Below are positions 1-7,270 of a stretch of 64,000 nucleotides of DNA, in pieces. The notes below the pieces were generated by a model, which was given only the letters and a program-made list of their open reading frames with translations, did not search any database and was not told where the DNA came from. Numbering within the stretch: position 1 is the stretch's first letter; each line of letters begins with the position of its first letter. Source of the stretch: Clostridia bacterium (lineage in GTDB: Bacteria > Bacillota > Clostridia > TANB77 > CAG-508); NCBI GenBank assembly GCA_017936925.1, contig JAGBEP010000019.1, positions 1 through 64,000 of the forward strand, in the 5' to 3' direction. The translations under genes were made by a program, and so were the position numbers.

Positions 1-3
1 TAT

Positions 4-28
4 TAATCACCTTCTTAGAATTATTATA
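4..28 (-). promoter_or_regulatory. -10 box and ribosome binding site of a leftward gene off the window
   Basis: On the minus strand a TATAAT box (23-28) is followed by an AAGAAGGTGAT ribosome-binding-like stretch (about 4-16) pointing off the left edge. A leftward gene probably starts just outside the window. No good -35 hexamer at normal spacing was found. Confidence 0.4.
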
Positions 29-48
29 ACATATGCATAATAAAAATC

Positions 49-65
49 TTGTCGAAATTTGACAA
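49..65. promoter_or_regulatory. Operator-like palindrome
   Basis: TTGTCGAA-A-TTTGACAA is a 17-bp near-perfect palindrome with one mismatch. It lies 21 bases upstream of the TATAAT box for the off-window leftward gene. This is a plausible regulator binding site, inferred only from symmetry and position. Confidence 0.3.
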
Positions 66-96
66 AAGAAAAACCGAAGAGTCATAAAACTTTTCT

Positions 97-324
97 TTAA
101 ATTCTTGTTAAACCTCCTGACCAAACATAGTTACCTTTCCATGACTTATACCAAATGTTGTTGCCACTAACATTTTCTCCTACTACTGTTCCTGATGCTT
201 GAAATGTATTTCCTCTTTTAAGATATTGAGAACCAGCTAATTTTCCAGTTTGACTATTAGGTTGGTCTCTAACACATGCCTTTTCTTTATCTACTCTAAC
301 CCAAAAAAGTTCATTAATTTTAGA
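97..324 (-). pseudogene. C-terminal SH3-like cell-wall-binding domain remnant of a lysin
   Basis: An open minus-strand frame of about 75 codons ends in TAA at 97-99 and runs into a stop at 325-327 with no ATG. The peptide contains VRVDKEKACVRDQP, NIWYKSWKGNY and the closing VWSGGLTRI. This is the pattern of the terminal bacterial SH3-like domain of amidases and endolysins. The catalytic part is missing. It differs from the SH3 domains of the complete endolysin at 666-2030, so it is a remnant of another lysin, cut where the plus-strand fragment at 325 begins. Confidence 0.55.
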
Positions 325-656
325 TTAGTCTTTTGGCATGATGAAATATCAATCTTACTTACTTTTTCCAAAAAAGAATTAAAGGACTTTATTTTTATCT
401 TATTGAAAAAAGTTTATAATTTTTCTACTGAAGCTGCACAAAACGAAATTAATAATATTCTGATTTTGCTAATTTAATTGCTTTTATCGAGAATATTTTT
501 ATTGAGAATTTAAAAAATTTAAACGATATTAGTGCTCTTTTAAAAAACAACTCTAACACTAGTGATAATCCTCACGAAATAGGAAAAATTTTTGATTCTT
601 TACTCAGAATTTATGATTCAGAACTCGAAGAACTATCTGTAGAAGAAGAGCTATAA
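325..656 (+). pseudogene. Truncated and frameshifted 3' end of an unrecognised gene
   Basis: Two plus-strand frames read as one protein. The first gives LVFWHDEISILLTFSKKEL through AAQNEINNI; the second gives DFANLIAFIENIF and ends ELEELSVEEEL with TAA at 654-656. The switch lies at about 455-462. The 5' end is lost at the junction with the lysin remnant. The product is helical and acidic, with no recognised family. The two abutting, oppositely oriented broken genes suggest an old recombination endpoint. Confidence 0.4.
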
Positions 657-668
657 GCTCTTCTTCTA
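640..668. terminator. Hairpin between convergent genes
   Basis: A perfect 13-bp inverted repeat (TAGAAGAAGAGCT, 3-nt loop, AGCTCTTCTTCTA) overlaps the stop codons of the plus-strand remnant and the endolysin gene. It is well placed as a bidirectional terminator, although a clear T-tract is lacking. Confidence 0.5.
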
Positions 669-2030
669 TCTTTTGCTACAATAATCCAAACATATCCAAC
701 CAGATGCAGTCAAGCCCCAGTTTCCACTTACTTTAGTTACTGTGCATACTACACCTTTTTTGTAACCATTTGTATAATAGTTACCGAGTTTTCTGTTTTG
801 CTGTCTAGCATTAGCAGTTAGTTGATTATATGTTCTAGCTTTATAATTAGTTCCTGCTCCATATCTTACATTCAGAACGCTTGCGTTAACTACATATGTT
901 CCTGTACTGTAACTGTTCACTTTTGGGATACTTTGAATAGTTGAAACTAAATAGTCTGAACATACCCATTGATTAGTACCTATTCTAGACCAGTTTCCAG
1001 AAATTTCATATACTGTTACTTGACTATTATTTTTAAGGCTGGCCACAATTGTTGAATTTGTAGTTGGCTTTGCTCTAATGTTTAAAGACGTGTTAACTTT
1101 AACATATCTATTATAAACTGAGGTAAAGGTAACTACAGGTTTTGAATTATTAACTTGTTGTGTTCCTTCATATTTATAACAGAAGAAATTTGAATAATTT
1201 GCATAAGCTCTAAAATTATCTATGCTAACATAAACCGTATTACCTTTGACTTCTGCTTTTCCTCTACGACTTGGTAAATCAAACTTTCCACTATAAAGAT
1301 ATGGATCATATACTTTAATATAATTTTCTTCAATTCCAGTTAATACGATAAAATGACCGCCTGTAGTAAATAAGCCATTACCACAGCTAGCAACTACTAT
1401 ATGATTATTCTTTAATAATTCTACTACTGTGTTTAAATATATCGTTTCTTGATATTCTATATTAAATTCATCAGCTAATGCTCTAAAAGCTGACCAATAT
1501 GTACCATTATTTGCACTCCTATACCCATATTTTACAAACAAATCGCTCATAGTATCTGGTGTTATCGCACCTTTACAAGATGTTACAACCATTGCTGCAG
1601 ATGTTGGACCACAGCCTGAACTTCCAATAGTTTGACTAGTGTTTCCAACAGAACTATACATTTTATTGGACCATCTTGAGTCTATTTGGCTGTAGTATGT
1701 AAGTCCTTTGTAATCTCCAAGTGTTACATTCCAAGAACGTGCTTTATCTCCTTCATAGGCAATTTCACCTTGTAATTCAAAAGCCTCATCTTCTACTTCT
1801 TGCTCTTCAATGTTTTTCTCGTCCTCTTCTGTCTGTTCAACTATTTCTGTTGTTGGAAGCTCGTCAACTTCCTTCTCGGTCATTTCATAAGTTGCTATTT
1901 CATTATTAATAGTATTTTGAATTATCTGCACGGATTCTTTAATTTCTGGCTTGTCTGGAATAAATATTCCACACAAACAAATGATTACTGCTAAAATACA
2001 TGAGACTATTATTAATATTTTCTTTTTCAT
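666..2030 (-). CDS. Membrane-anchored C39-like peptidase endolysin with two SH3 domains
   Basis: 454 aa. Residues 4-25 form one hydrophobic segment, followed by an acidic linker to about residue 90. Residues about 110-275 match the C39-like (papain-fold) peptidase family: the nucleophile lies in SSGCGPTSAA (Cys140) and the histidine in TGGHFIVLTG (His226). Two SH3-like wall-binding repeats follow (about 312-362 and 378-454). It is the last gene of the late operon, next to a holin-like gene, so peptidoglycan cleavage at lysis is the likely role. The uncleaved N-terminal helix would fit a signal-arrest-release lysin (inference). Strong ribosome binding site AAAGGAG. Confidence 0.8.
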   Translation of the reverse strand: MKKKILIIVSCILAVIICLCGIFIPDKPEIKESVQIIQNTINNEIATYEMTEKEVDELPTTEIVEQTEEDEKNIEEQEVEDEAFELQGEIAYEGDKARSWNVTLGDYKGLTYYSQIDSRWSNKMYSSVGNTSQTIGSSGCGPTSAAMVVTSCKGAITPDTMSDLFVKYGYRSANNGTYWSAFRALADEFNIEYQETIYLNTVVELLKNNHIVVASCGNGLFTTGGHFIVLTGIEENYIKVYDPYLYSGKFDLPSRRGKAEVKGNTVYVSIDNFRAYANYSNFFCYKYEGTQQVNNSKPVVTFTSVYNRYVKVNTSLNIRAKPTTNSTIVASLKNNSQVTVYEISGNWSRIGTNQWVCSDYLVSTIQSIPKVNSYSTGTYVVNASVLNVRYGAGTNYKARTYNQLTANARQQNRKLGNYYTNGYKKGVVCTVTKVSGNWGLTASGWICLDYCSKR

Positions 2031-2062
2031 ATTTATTTGCTCCTTTCATTTTATAAATTAAT

Positions 2063-2108
2063 AAAACGCCTCAAAATCGACCTTTTAAAATCGCTTTTAA
2101 GACGTTTT
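2063..2108 (-). terminator. Hairpin downstream of the holin-like gene
   Basis: Arms AAAACGCCTCAAAA and TTTTAAGACGTTTT pair with G-U pairs in the minus-strand RNA and are followed by T-rich sequence. It separates the holin-like gene from the endolysin gene and could limit endolysin expression. Confidence 0.5.
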
Positions 2109-2126
2109 TATTTTCTTACTATGTAA

Positions 2127-2375
2127 TTACTTGGCTTTTTCTAAATCTTCTATTCTATGATTAACAACTTTGATTTGTTCTTCTAATACTGGAACTCGTT
2201 GAGCAAAATTATTATGCAAACGTACTTCTCTAGTAAGTTCCGATATTTTTTCATCAGTAACAGCTTGTCGAGTACTCAATGTATTCTCTATTTTTTTATT
2301 ACTAGACATGTTTGAAATTATTACTCCTATTAGAGATAATCCACCTGTTATTATAGCGACTATTATTGACTCCAT
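2127..2375 (-). CDS. Holin-like (XhlA-type) small membrane protein
   Basis: 82 aa. One N-terminal membrane segment (about 4-22) is followed by a charged coiled coil ending RVPVLEEQIKVVNHRIEDLE. This is a common pattern in proteins encoded just upstream of Gram-positive prophage endolysins and annotated as holin or haemolysin XhlA-like. It would sit in the cytoplasmic membrane and help release or activate the lysin. The single transmembrane topology is atypical for classical two- or three-segment holins, so the lysis role is inferred from position. Confidence 0.6.
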   Translation of the reverse strand: MESIIVAIITGGLSLIGVIISNMSSNKKIENTLSTRQAVTDEKISELTREVRLHNNFAQRVPVLEEQIKVVNHRIEDLEKAK

Positions 2376-2389
2376 CTTTTTCTCCTTTG

Positions 2390-2809
2390 TTAACTAATTT
2401 TTACGACATTAAAAAATGTCTGGTTTGTGGCATTCCCCACTTTGTTGCCCTCAGTAGAATAATACCTTAAACTAATTTTATCTCCCGCTGATATCGGCAT
2501 CATAAAATTAGTTGTAACTATAGGTAGTTTTCCCCAAACATTAGTTATCTTTTCTTCATTTTTATAAATATAAGCATAATTATTTTCGTTTAAATAAGTA
2601 AAATTTATTGAACCATTTATGCTTACCCAGCCATCAAAGTTACAAACTATTTCCCCGGTATCATTTATCGAGAAAAGACTGTCATCAGATTTTCCTAAGA
2701 TATTATTTAAAGGAACTATTCCTCCTGTGTTCGCGCCAAATACTATGGCACTGGTAATTCCTGCGCTTATATATGCATATTTCTTGCTTTTTTTACATTG
2801 AGGTACCAT
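2390..2809 (-). CDS. Hypothetical distal tail-region protein
   Basis: About 139 aa from the ATG following GGAGGTG; an upstream in-frame ATG at 2824 lacks a comparable ribosome binding site. The N-terminal part has a hydrophobic Ala/Gly stretch, and the rest looks like a beta-rich domain with SINGSINFTYLNENNYAYIY. It lies between tail-tip genes and the lysis genes, so it may be a virion decoration or receptor-binding accessory protein. Family not recognised. Confidence 0.5.
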   Translation of the reverse strand: MVPQCKKSKKYAYISAGITSAIVFGANTGGIVPLNNILGKSDDSLFSINDTGEIVCNFDGWVSINGSINFTYLNENNYAYIYKNEEKITNVWGKLPIVTTNFMMPISAGDKISLRYYSTEGNKVGNATNQTFFNVVKIS

Positions 2810-2897
2810 AGATAGCACCTCCATTCTTTAAAAACTGTCCGTGTGTGTGTGTACAGCCACAATGATTATATTGATTTTTCATTTTATATTCTCCTTT

Positions 2898-3287
2898 CTA
2901 TACTATTCCAACAATTTTGCTTACATAATACTGAGTCACAGTTGATTCTTGAACAGTTCCGTTATAGGCAAACAATGGTTTAAATGTACTTTTTGCTGCA
3001 TTTACGATAAAACCTACAGACATATTCGCTCCAATATTTGCGCCAGTATCAGAAAAAATACCGTATGGTAAAGCTGTAGAGATCTGATAGTCTGTTACTT
3101 TAGTTCCTTTTTTTGTTAAATCCATTATAAGTATATTACTAGCTCCACATGTATTATTATTTAAATAATCATAGACTGCATATGTAATTAATAAGTATCT
3201 ATATTGGCTCAAATCTTTATTAAGACTTTGCTTGCTATATAACTCACCTTCAAAGATTATCTCTTCTTTTTTATTCTTTGGTATCAT
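2898..3287 (-). CDS. Hypothetical phage tail-tip accessory protein
   Basis: About 129 aa. The start was chosen at the ATG in TAATGA, which overlaps the stop of the upstream gene and indicates translational coupling. The protein begins MIPKNKKEEIIFEGELY and looks beta-rich, with no membrane segment or known motif. Its position among distal tail genes suggests a virion component. Family not recognised. Confidence 0.5.
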   Translation of the reverse strand: MIPKNKKEEIIFEGELYSKQSLNKDLSQYRYLLITYAVYDYLNNNTCGASNILIMDLTKKGTKVTDYQISTALPYGIFSDTGANIGANMSVGFIVNAAKSTFKPLFAYNGTVQESTVTQYYVSKIVGIV

Positions 3288-3700
3288 TATTCCCACACTC
3301 CTCTCACTGTAAAGTCTAAATAATCACCAACTTCCAGTTTCCAGTCCGAAGTCAGTTTAATTTGATTGCTTATACTATCAGTTTCTCCAACTTCAGAATA
3401 GTGACCTGTGGCCGCATCATCATATGTAGTACATTTGCTTAAGTATTCACCGTTCAGAAAAACATCTAAGCAGTCTGCGCCTACTTTATATTTTACAGGT
3501 ATTGTTATTGTGGAACCTGCATTTATATTTTCTAATATATCTAAGCGTTCTTTTATAACTTTGCTATTAGAAATCAACTCTTTTAAAAGCCCTACATTTA
3601 TAGCTTTATTCGTACCATTCTGTACTATTGGAAAAATGTCATCGTCGTTTAATAACTGTGCTAACTGCATTTCGCTTATTTTTAATTCATTTTCTGCCAT
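3287..3700 (-). CDS. Tail-fibre-like / baseplate protein
   Basis: 137 aa. The N-terminus (KISEMQLAQLLNDDDIFPIV followed by QNGTNKAIN) resembles the short domain found at the start of many phage fibre proteins, with an aspartate-rich LNDDD turn before an IVQNG strand. The middle GSTITIPVKYKVGADCLDVF and the remainder look like a compact beta domain. Stop and next start overlap (TAATGA). Likely a receptor-binding or fibre component; exact role unknown. Confidence 0.55.
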   Translation of the reverse strand: MAENELKISEMQLAQLLNDDDIFPIVQNGTNKAINVGLLKELISNSKVIKERLDILENINAGSTITIPVKYKVGADCLDVFLNGEYLSKCTTYDDAATGHYSEVGETDSISNQIKLTSDWKLEVGDYLDFTVRGVWE

Positions 3701-3877
3701 CTAATCATTTCCTTCCTTCTGTATTTTCAATCCGTTTTCTGTTATTAATATTTCTCCATTTTCACTTGATAGATACTTTTTATTCATATAACTATCTTCT
3801 ATTTTCACTCTTAATTCAAAGATAGAACATACATAAATTTTATCAGGTTCTATCTTTAACTCTACAATTCTACTCAT
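3701..3877 (-). CDS. Small hypothetical tail-module protein
   Basis: 58 aa from MSRIVELKIEPDKIYVCSIF. This start follows GGAG with normal spacing; the longer reading to 3934 overlaps the upstream gene and is less likely. It is beta-rich with repeated ENGEILITENG. The N-terminal pattern (strand, DKIYV, strand) resembles short phage proteins placed between fibre genes. Function not recognised. Confidence 0.5.
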   Translation of the reverse strand: MSRIVELKIEPDKIYVCSIFELRVKIEDSYMNKKYLSSENGEILITENGLKIQKEGND

Positions 3878-3897
3878 TATCGCTCCAGTCTGACCAA

Positions 3898-4455
3898 TCA
3901 GAGATATCTTCCCACTTTCCTCCGCTCTGCCCAATACCTAAAATATCCAACTTTAAGCCATTGGTTATCTTTTTTTACATATCCCATTGCCCTTTTCCAT
4001 TCATTTCTGACCTTTACATATGCTATAGTATGTTTTAGGTTTCCATTTATCTTAGAAACTCCGAAATTAGGAGATAAAAGTGTTAAATCAATATAATCAA
4101 ATATATTACTGTTACATCCCCAAGAAATACGAACTGCATTCGCAGAATAGGTTTTTAAGGAATTACTATATGTAATTTCATGAATCTTCACATACTTTGA
4201 ACTAATCTCATTATTACAATTAAACTTGTTTCCTACATTTTTAAAATTATCTACTTGTAAAAACGGTGTAAATACTATGCCAGTATCGCTTCGTGAATGT
4301 TTGTAGGATAGTGTAACTTTTATTGTATAAGTCATTTCATATACATTAAAATAAACAACCTCATATTCTAGTTTTATATTGCCCGAAATAACACCATTTG
4401 AATTTAACAATGTGGTGATTAGTTGATTTTTTCTCTTGTTTGTATTTAAAAACAT
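3898..4455 (-). CDS. Hypothetical tail-tip protein
   Basis: 185 aa with good ribosome binding site AAAAGGAG. The central region looks like a beta-sandwich. The C-terminus has AYVKVRNEWKRAMGYVKKDN, a repeated V-[KR]-x-x-x-x-W pattern common at the ends of phage fibre proteins. Likely a baseplate or receptor-binding subunit by position; family not identified. Confidence 0.5.
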   Translation of the reverse strand: MFLNTNKRKNQLITTLLNSNGVISGNIKLEYEVVYFNVYEMTYTIKVTLSYKHSRSDTGIVFTPFLQVDNFKNVGNKFNCNNEISSKYVKIHEITYSNSLKTYSANAVRISWGCNSNIFDYIDLTLLSPNFGVSKINGNLKHTIAYVKVRNEWKRAMGYVKKDNQWLKVGYFRYWAERRKVGRYL

Positions 4456-4466
4456 TGTTTCTCCTT

Positions 4467-5165
4467 TTATTCTAAATATCTTAAATATACATCACCTTCT
4501 GTTCCTAGCTCAGGAACAGGTTGATTAGATCCGTATAAAATTTTCTTTTGATAATACGTTCCTTCTTCAATTGCATTCAGTTTTTCTGTAAATTCATCTG
4601 AAAGTTCTTCTAAAGCTTCTCTAGATGAATTAAGTTCTGTTTCTAAAGATGTTTTAGCACTATTTAGCATATCTAATATTATTTTTTCTATTGTTGCATA
4701 GATACTAGGAAAATCTAAAAAAGTTCTAGTATCTTCAAACTCTACTATCCCTGATGAACCTGTTTTGAATTTGGCTAATTCATATTGATATATTCCTGTA
4801 GGATTCTTGACTATATCGTTTTTCACTAATTCAGGATAGCTATAACTCGTTCCTTTTACAATCTTATACGAAACTTGATTTAGTTCACTTTCTGTATTCA
4901 TCTTAGTTAAATCAATTTCAATTACTAATTTGCAATAAGCACTATCATTTCCAACGTTTATTGAAGTGTAAGTGTCTTCCTCGATGAATCTTCCTCGAAC
5001 ACAAACGCAACCACTATTAACAATTATGCTTGACCCATTATTTGTAAGTTCCATTTTATTCTTGTAATCAACGATACCATTATTTTTATTTAAAAAGGTA
5101 TCCATAAATAATGCAAATATTGGATTTTCAAATAATTGTTTTGCAAAAACATGACCTTTTAACAT
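4467..5165 (-). CDS. Baseplate/tail-fibre protein with coiled coil
   Basis: 232 aa. The N-terminal half (about 1-150) resembles baseplate proteins of siphophages, including VNSGCVCVRGRFIEEDT and a series of short beta strands. A coiled coil follows (about 160-205, ILDMLNSAKTSLETELNSSR), and a C-terminal tail ends GTEGDVYLRYLE, a common terminal motif in phage fibre proteins. Three bases separate it from the Gp37-like gene, within the tail-tip operon. Confidence 0.6.
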   Translation of the reverse strand: MLKGHVFAKQLFENPIFALFMDTFLNKNNGIVDYKNKMELTNNGSSIIVNSGCVCVRGRFIEEDTYTSINVGNDSAYCKLVIEIDLTKMNTESELNQVSYKIVKGTSYSYPELVKNDIVKNPTGIYQYELAKFKTGSSGIVEFEDTRTFLDFPSIYATIEKIILDMLNSAKTSLETELNSSREALEELSDEFTEKLNAIEEGTYYQKKILYGSNQPVPELGTEGDVYLRYLE

Positions 5166-5167
5166 TT

Positions 5168-6385
5168 TTATCTCCTCTCTTTCAATAATTTATCAATGAA
5201 ATTAGTTCTTATGTTTCCACAAGTATATTCTATAAATTTAGAAGATTTTATTTTAATTGCAGAAATATAGGTATCATAAATAATAGAGTTTTTAGTTTTT
5301 ATAGAAACAGGTGTTCCTATTTTGAATTTTCTTTCTAATATATTAAAAGAAATTTTGTGATTGTACGAATTTACTTTAAATTCGTCTAAAGCTTTTTGAG
5401 GTGCATCTTCATATTTTTCTGTATAAATTGTTTTAACTGTTCCTTCAGCCCTGTTAGGATTAAGCATATCAGTAGTTGTTGTCCTGTCATTTAACAAGTA
5501 TAATGAATAATCTTCCCCGCTAGTTAGAACTCTTACTTTTGCTACTACGTTTGTTTCAAAGACTTCCGAATAATTTGAGATTGCTTGTGCTTGTGTATCT
5601 ATTAGTTCTTTCTTATATGTTTTATTTTCAATGTCTATAATCAGAGATTTATCTTCAATTGAAAAATTATAAACTATATCGTATTTTTGGGTACAATTAG
5701 TCATCCACGTGTGCAAATTATAAATTCCATTTTCTGCATTACTAACTGAAACTTGCTTTTTAGTGTGAGTTTTTACATTTACTTTTAAATACGCTTTATT
5801 TAAAAATATATCTGCATTTGCAATAAAATTTTCAGTAATGGCGTTAGCTATAAAATCTTCTATTCCTATTTCTTTTATCATTTCTTCTTTATTAAGCTTA
5901 ATTGTAACATCAAACATATTTGTTATATATTTCGATGTATATTTATAAAGTAACTCGCCATCATTGTTTAATACTTCTTTAATTACCCCAAAGTACAAAG
6001 GTTCGTTATTCTTTTTATAAGCTATAATGTCATTTTTTTTAACATCTATTTTTTTAGCCACGTTAATATATGATGTATCATTAGTTTCTTCATCAATATC
6101 AAATTCATAATCTGAAATTTCAATAATATCTTTAACTGAAAAATCCCTATAATCAAATATCCATATAAAGTTTTTGTTCGACGCGAGCTTTATTTTTTCT
6201 TTTACTAATATTTGAATATCTACGTCTTCTTTTACTGTGTTTCCTAGTGAATCTGTATATTCTAAATTAGCCTCATATATCCCACCATCTTTAGGCGCTT
6301 TTATTTCCACTTCATAATAGCCCGTATTTTCATTATATATAGCGACATAATTCGTATTATTAAATTTAACTAACAATTCTTTCAT
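5168..6385 (-). CDS. Gp37-like siphovirus tail protein
   Basis: 405 aa. An N-terminal Ig-like stretch (about 1-65) precedes the body, whose opening FIWIFDYRDFSVKDIIEISD and following DTSYINV...KKNDIIAYK strands match the Gp37-like / baseplate hub family of Gram-positive siphophages. It sits directly after Dit, the usual place for the tail-associated hub protein. No peptidase motif is evident. It probably forms the tail tip that contacts the cell envelope. Confidence 0.65.
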   Translation of the reverse strand: MKELLVKFNNTNYVAIYNENTGYYEVEIKAPKDGGIYEANLEYTDSLGNTVKEDVDIQILVKEKIKLASNKNFIWIFDYRDFSVKDIIEISDYEFDIDEETNDTSYINVAKKIDVKKNDIIAYKKNNEPLYFGVIKEVLNNDGELLYKYTSKYITNMFDVTIKLNKEEMIKEIGIEDFIANAITENFIANADIFLNKAYLKVNVKTHTKKQVSVSNAENGIYNLHTWMTNCTQKYDIVYNFSIEDKSLIIDIENKTYKKELIDTQAQAISNYSEVFETNVVAKVRVLTSGEDYSLYLLNDRTTTTDMLNPNRAEGTVKTIYTEKYEDAPQKALDEFKVNSYNHKISFNILERKFKIGTPVSIKTKNSIIYDTYISAIKIKSSKFIEYTCGNIRTNFIDKLLKERR

Positions 6386-6394
6386 CTTTCACCT

Positions 6395-7270
6395 CTAGAC
6401 TGCCTTGCGATATTCTAGAAATGTAATTTTAGCTTTCAATATATCATTTGCTGCCAGCAACCTTATTTCTGTAGATCTATTTGTCGGGATTCTGACAACG
6501 TTATCATTCTCAAACTTAATCACATCAGCCTCAAATAAGCTTACGATTGATCCATCAACTTTTTGTTTATTAATATAAAAGTCCTCTTCTTTGCTACAAT
6601 AAAGTAGTTTTTCATATTTTTCTATTGTTGTATCAAAAGTTACAGTTTGATACAGTTCTCCTTCTATATACACTTCAATAGATGGATTTACTACAAATCC
6701 ATCTATTTCCAATAATATTGGAGCCTCTACATGTCCATTATTAATATAATTAGATATTCTAGAAGCGTAGTCATTGAATCTACTATCCCATGCAAAATCC
6801 CATCTTATTTCACCTGTCTGAGGCTCAATTGTGTAAATAGTTTCATTTTTGGTATACCATAACGATTTGCACTTTATGGTTATTGGAGATGTCAATATGT
6901 TGTAATCATCTTCTTCACTTTTGTCTATTTGAACTATGTCTATGTCTCTATAATACTCTATTCTATTAGTTTTTTTGGGTATGTATATTAATTTTAAGTC
7001 ACTAGATTTTAAAACGAAATCAATAAAATCGGAATATTCATCGTAACTCATGTCATCAAACTCTAGATCGCCGGTTATCTGATTTTGTTTAAGCGTTTTT
7101 TTGTTAGGAACGAAAGTATTTCCAACCTGAACATACTCTATATCTTCTTCATATCCTAATCCCGAAACATTGTATAAAAATAAACCGCCATTAACTTTTT
7201 GGCAATCTATTCTCTTTCCTAATTCATTTTCAAAATAAAAATTACGAATGTCTTTATAATCATAACTCAT
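6395..7270 (-). CDS. Distal tail protein (Dit-like)
   Basis: About 291 aa from the ATG overlapping the tape-measure stop (ATGA at 7267-7270), with GGGGG upstream. It begins MSYDYKDIRNFYFENELGKR, typical of phage tail family proteins that form the distal tail hexamer. Order tape measure - Dit - hub is conserved in siphophages, which supports the call. C-terminal half is a beta-rich domain. Confidence 0.75.
   Translation of the reverse strand: MSYDYKDIRNFYFENELGKRIDCQKVNGGLFLYNVSGLGYEEDIEYVQVGNTFVPNKKTLKQNQITGDLEFDDMSYDEYSDFIDFVLKSSDLKLIYIPKKTNRIEYYRDIDIVQIDKSEEDDYNILTSPITIKCKSLWYTKNETIYTIEPQTGEIRWDFAWDSRFNDYASRISNYINNGHVEAPILLEIDGFVVNPSIEVYIEGELYQTVTFDTTIEKYEKLLYCSKEEDFYINKQKVDGSIVSLFEADVIKFENDNVVRIPTNRSTEIRLLAANDILKAKITFLEYRKAV

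Noticed and set aside
250-477. 75-codon plus-strand ORF read as one protein
   Set aside because: Its first 25 codons are antisense to the lysin SH3 remnant; only the later part belongs to the frameshifted fragment ending at 656.
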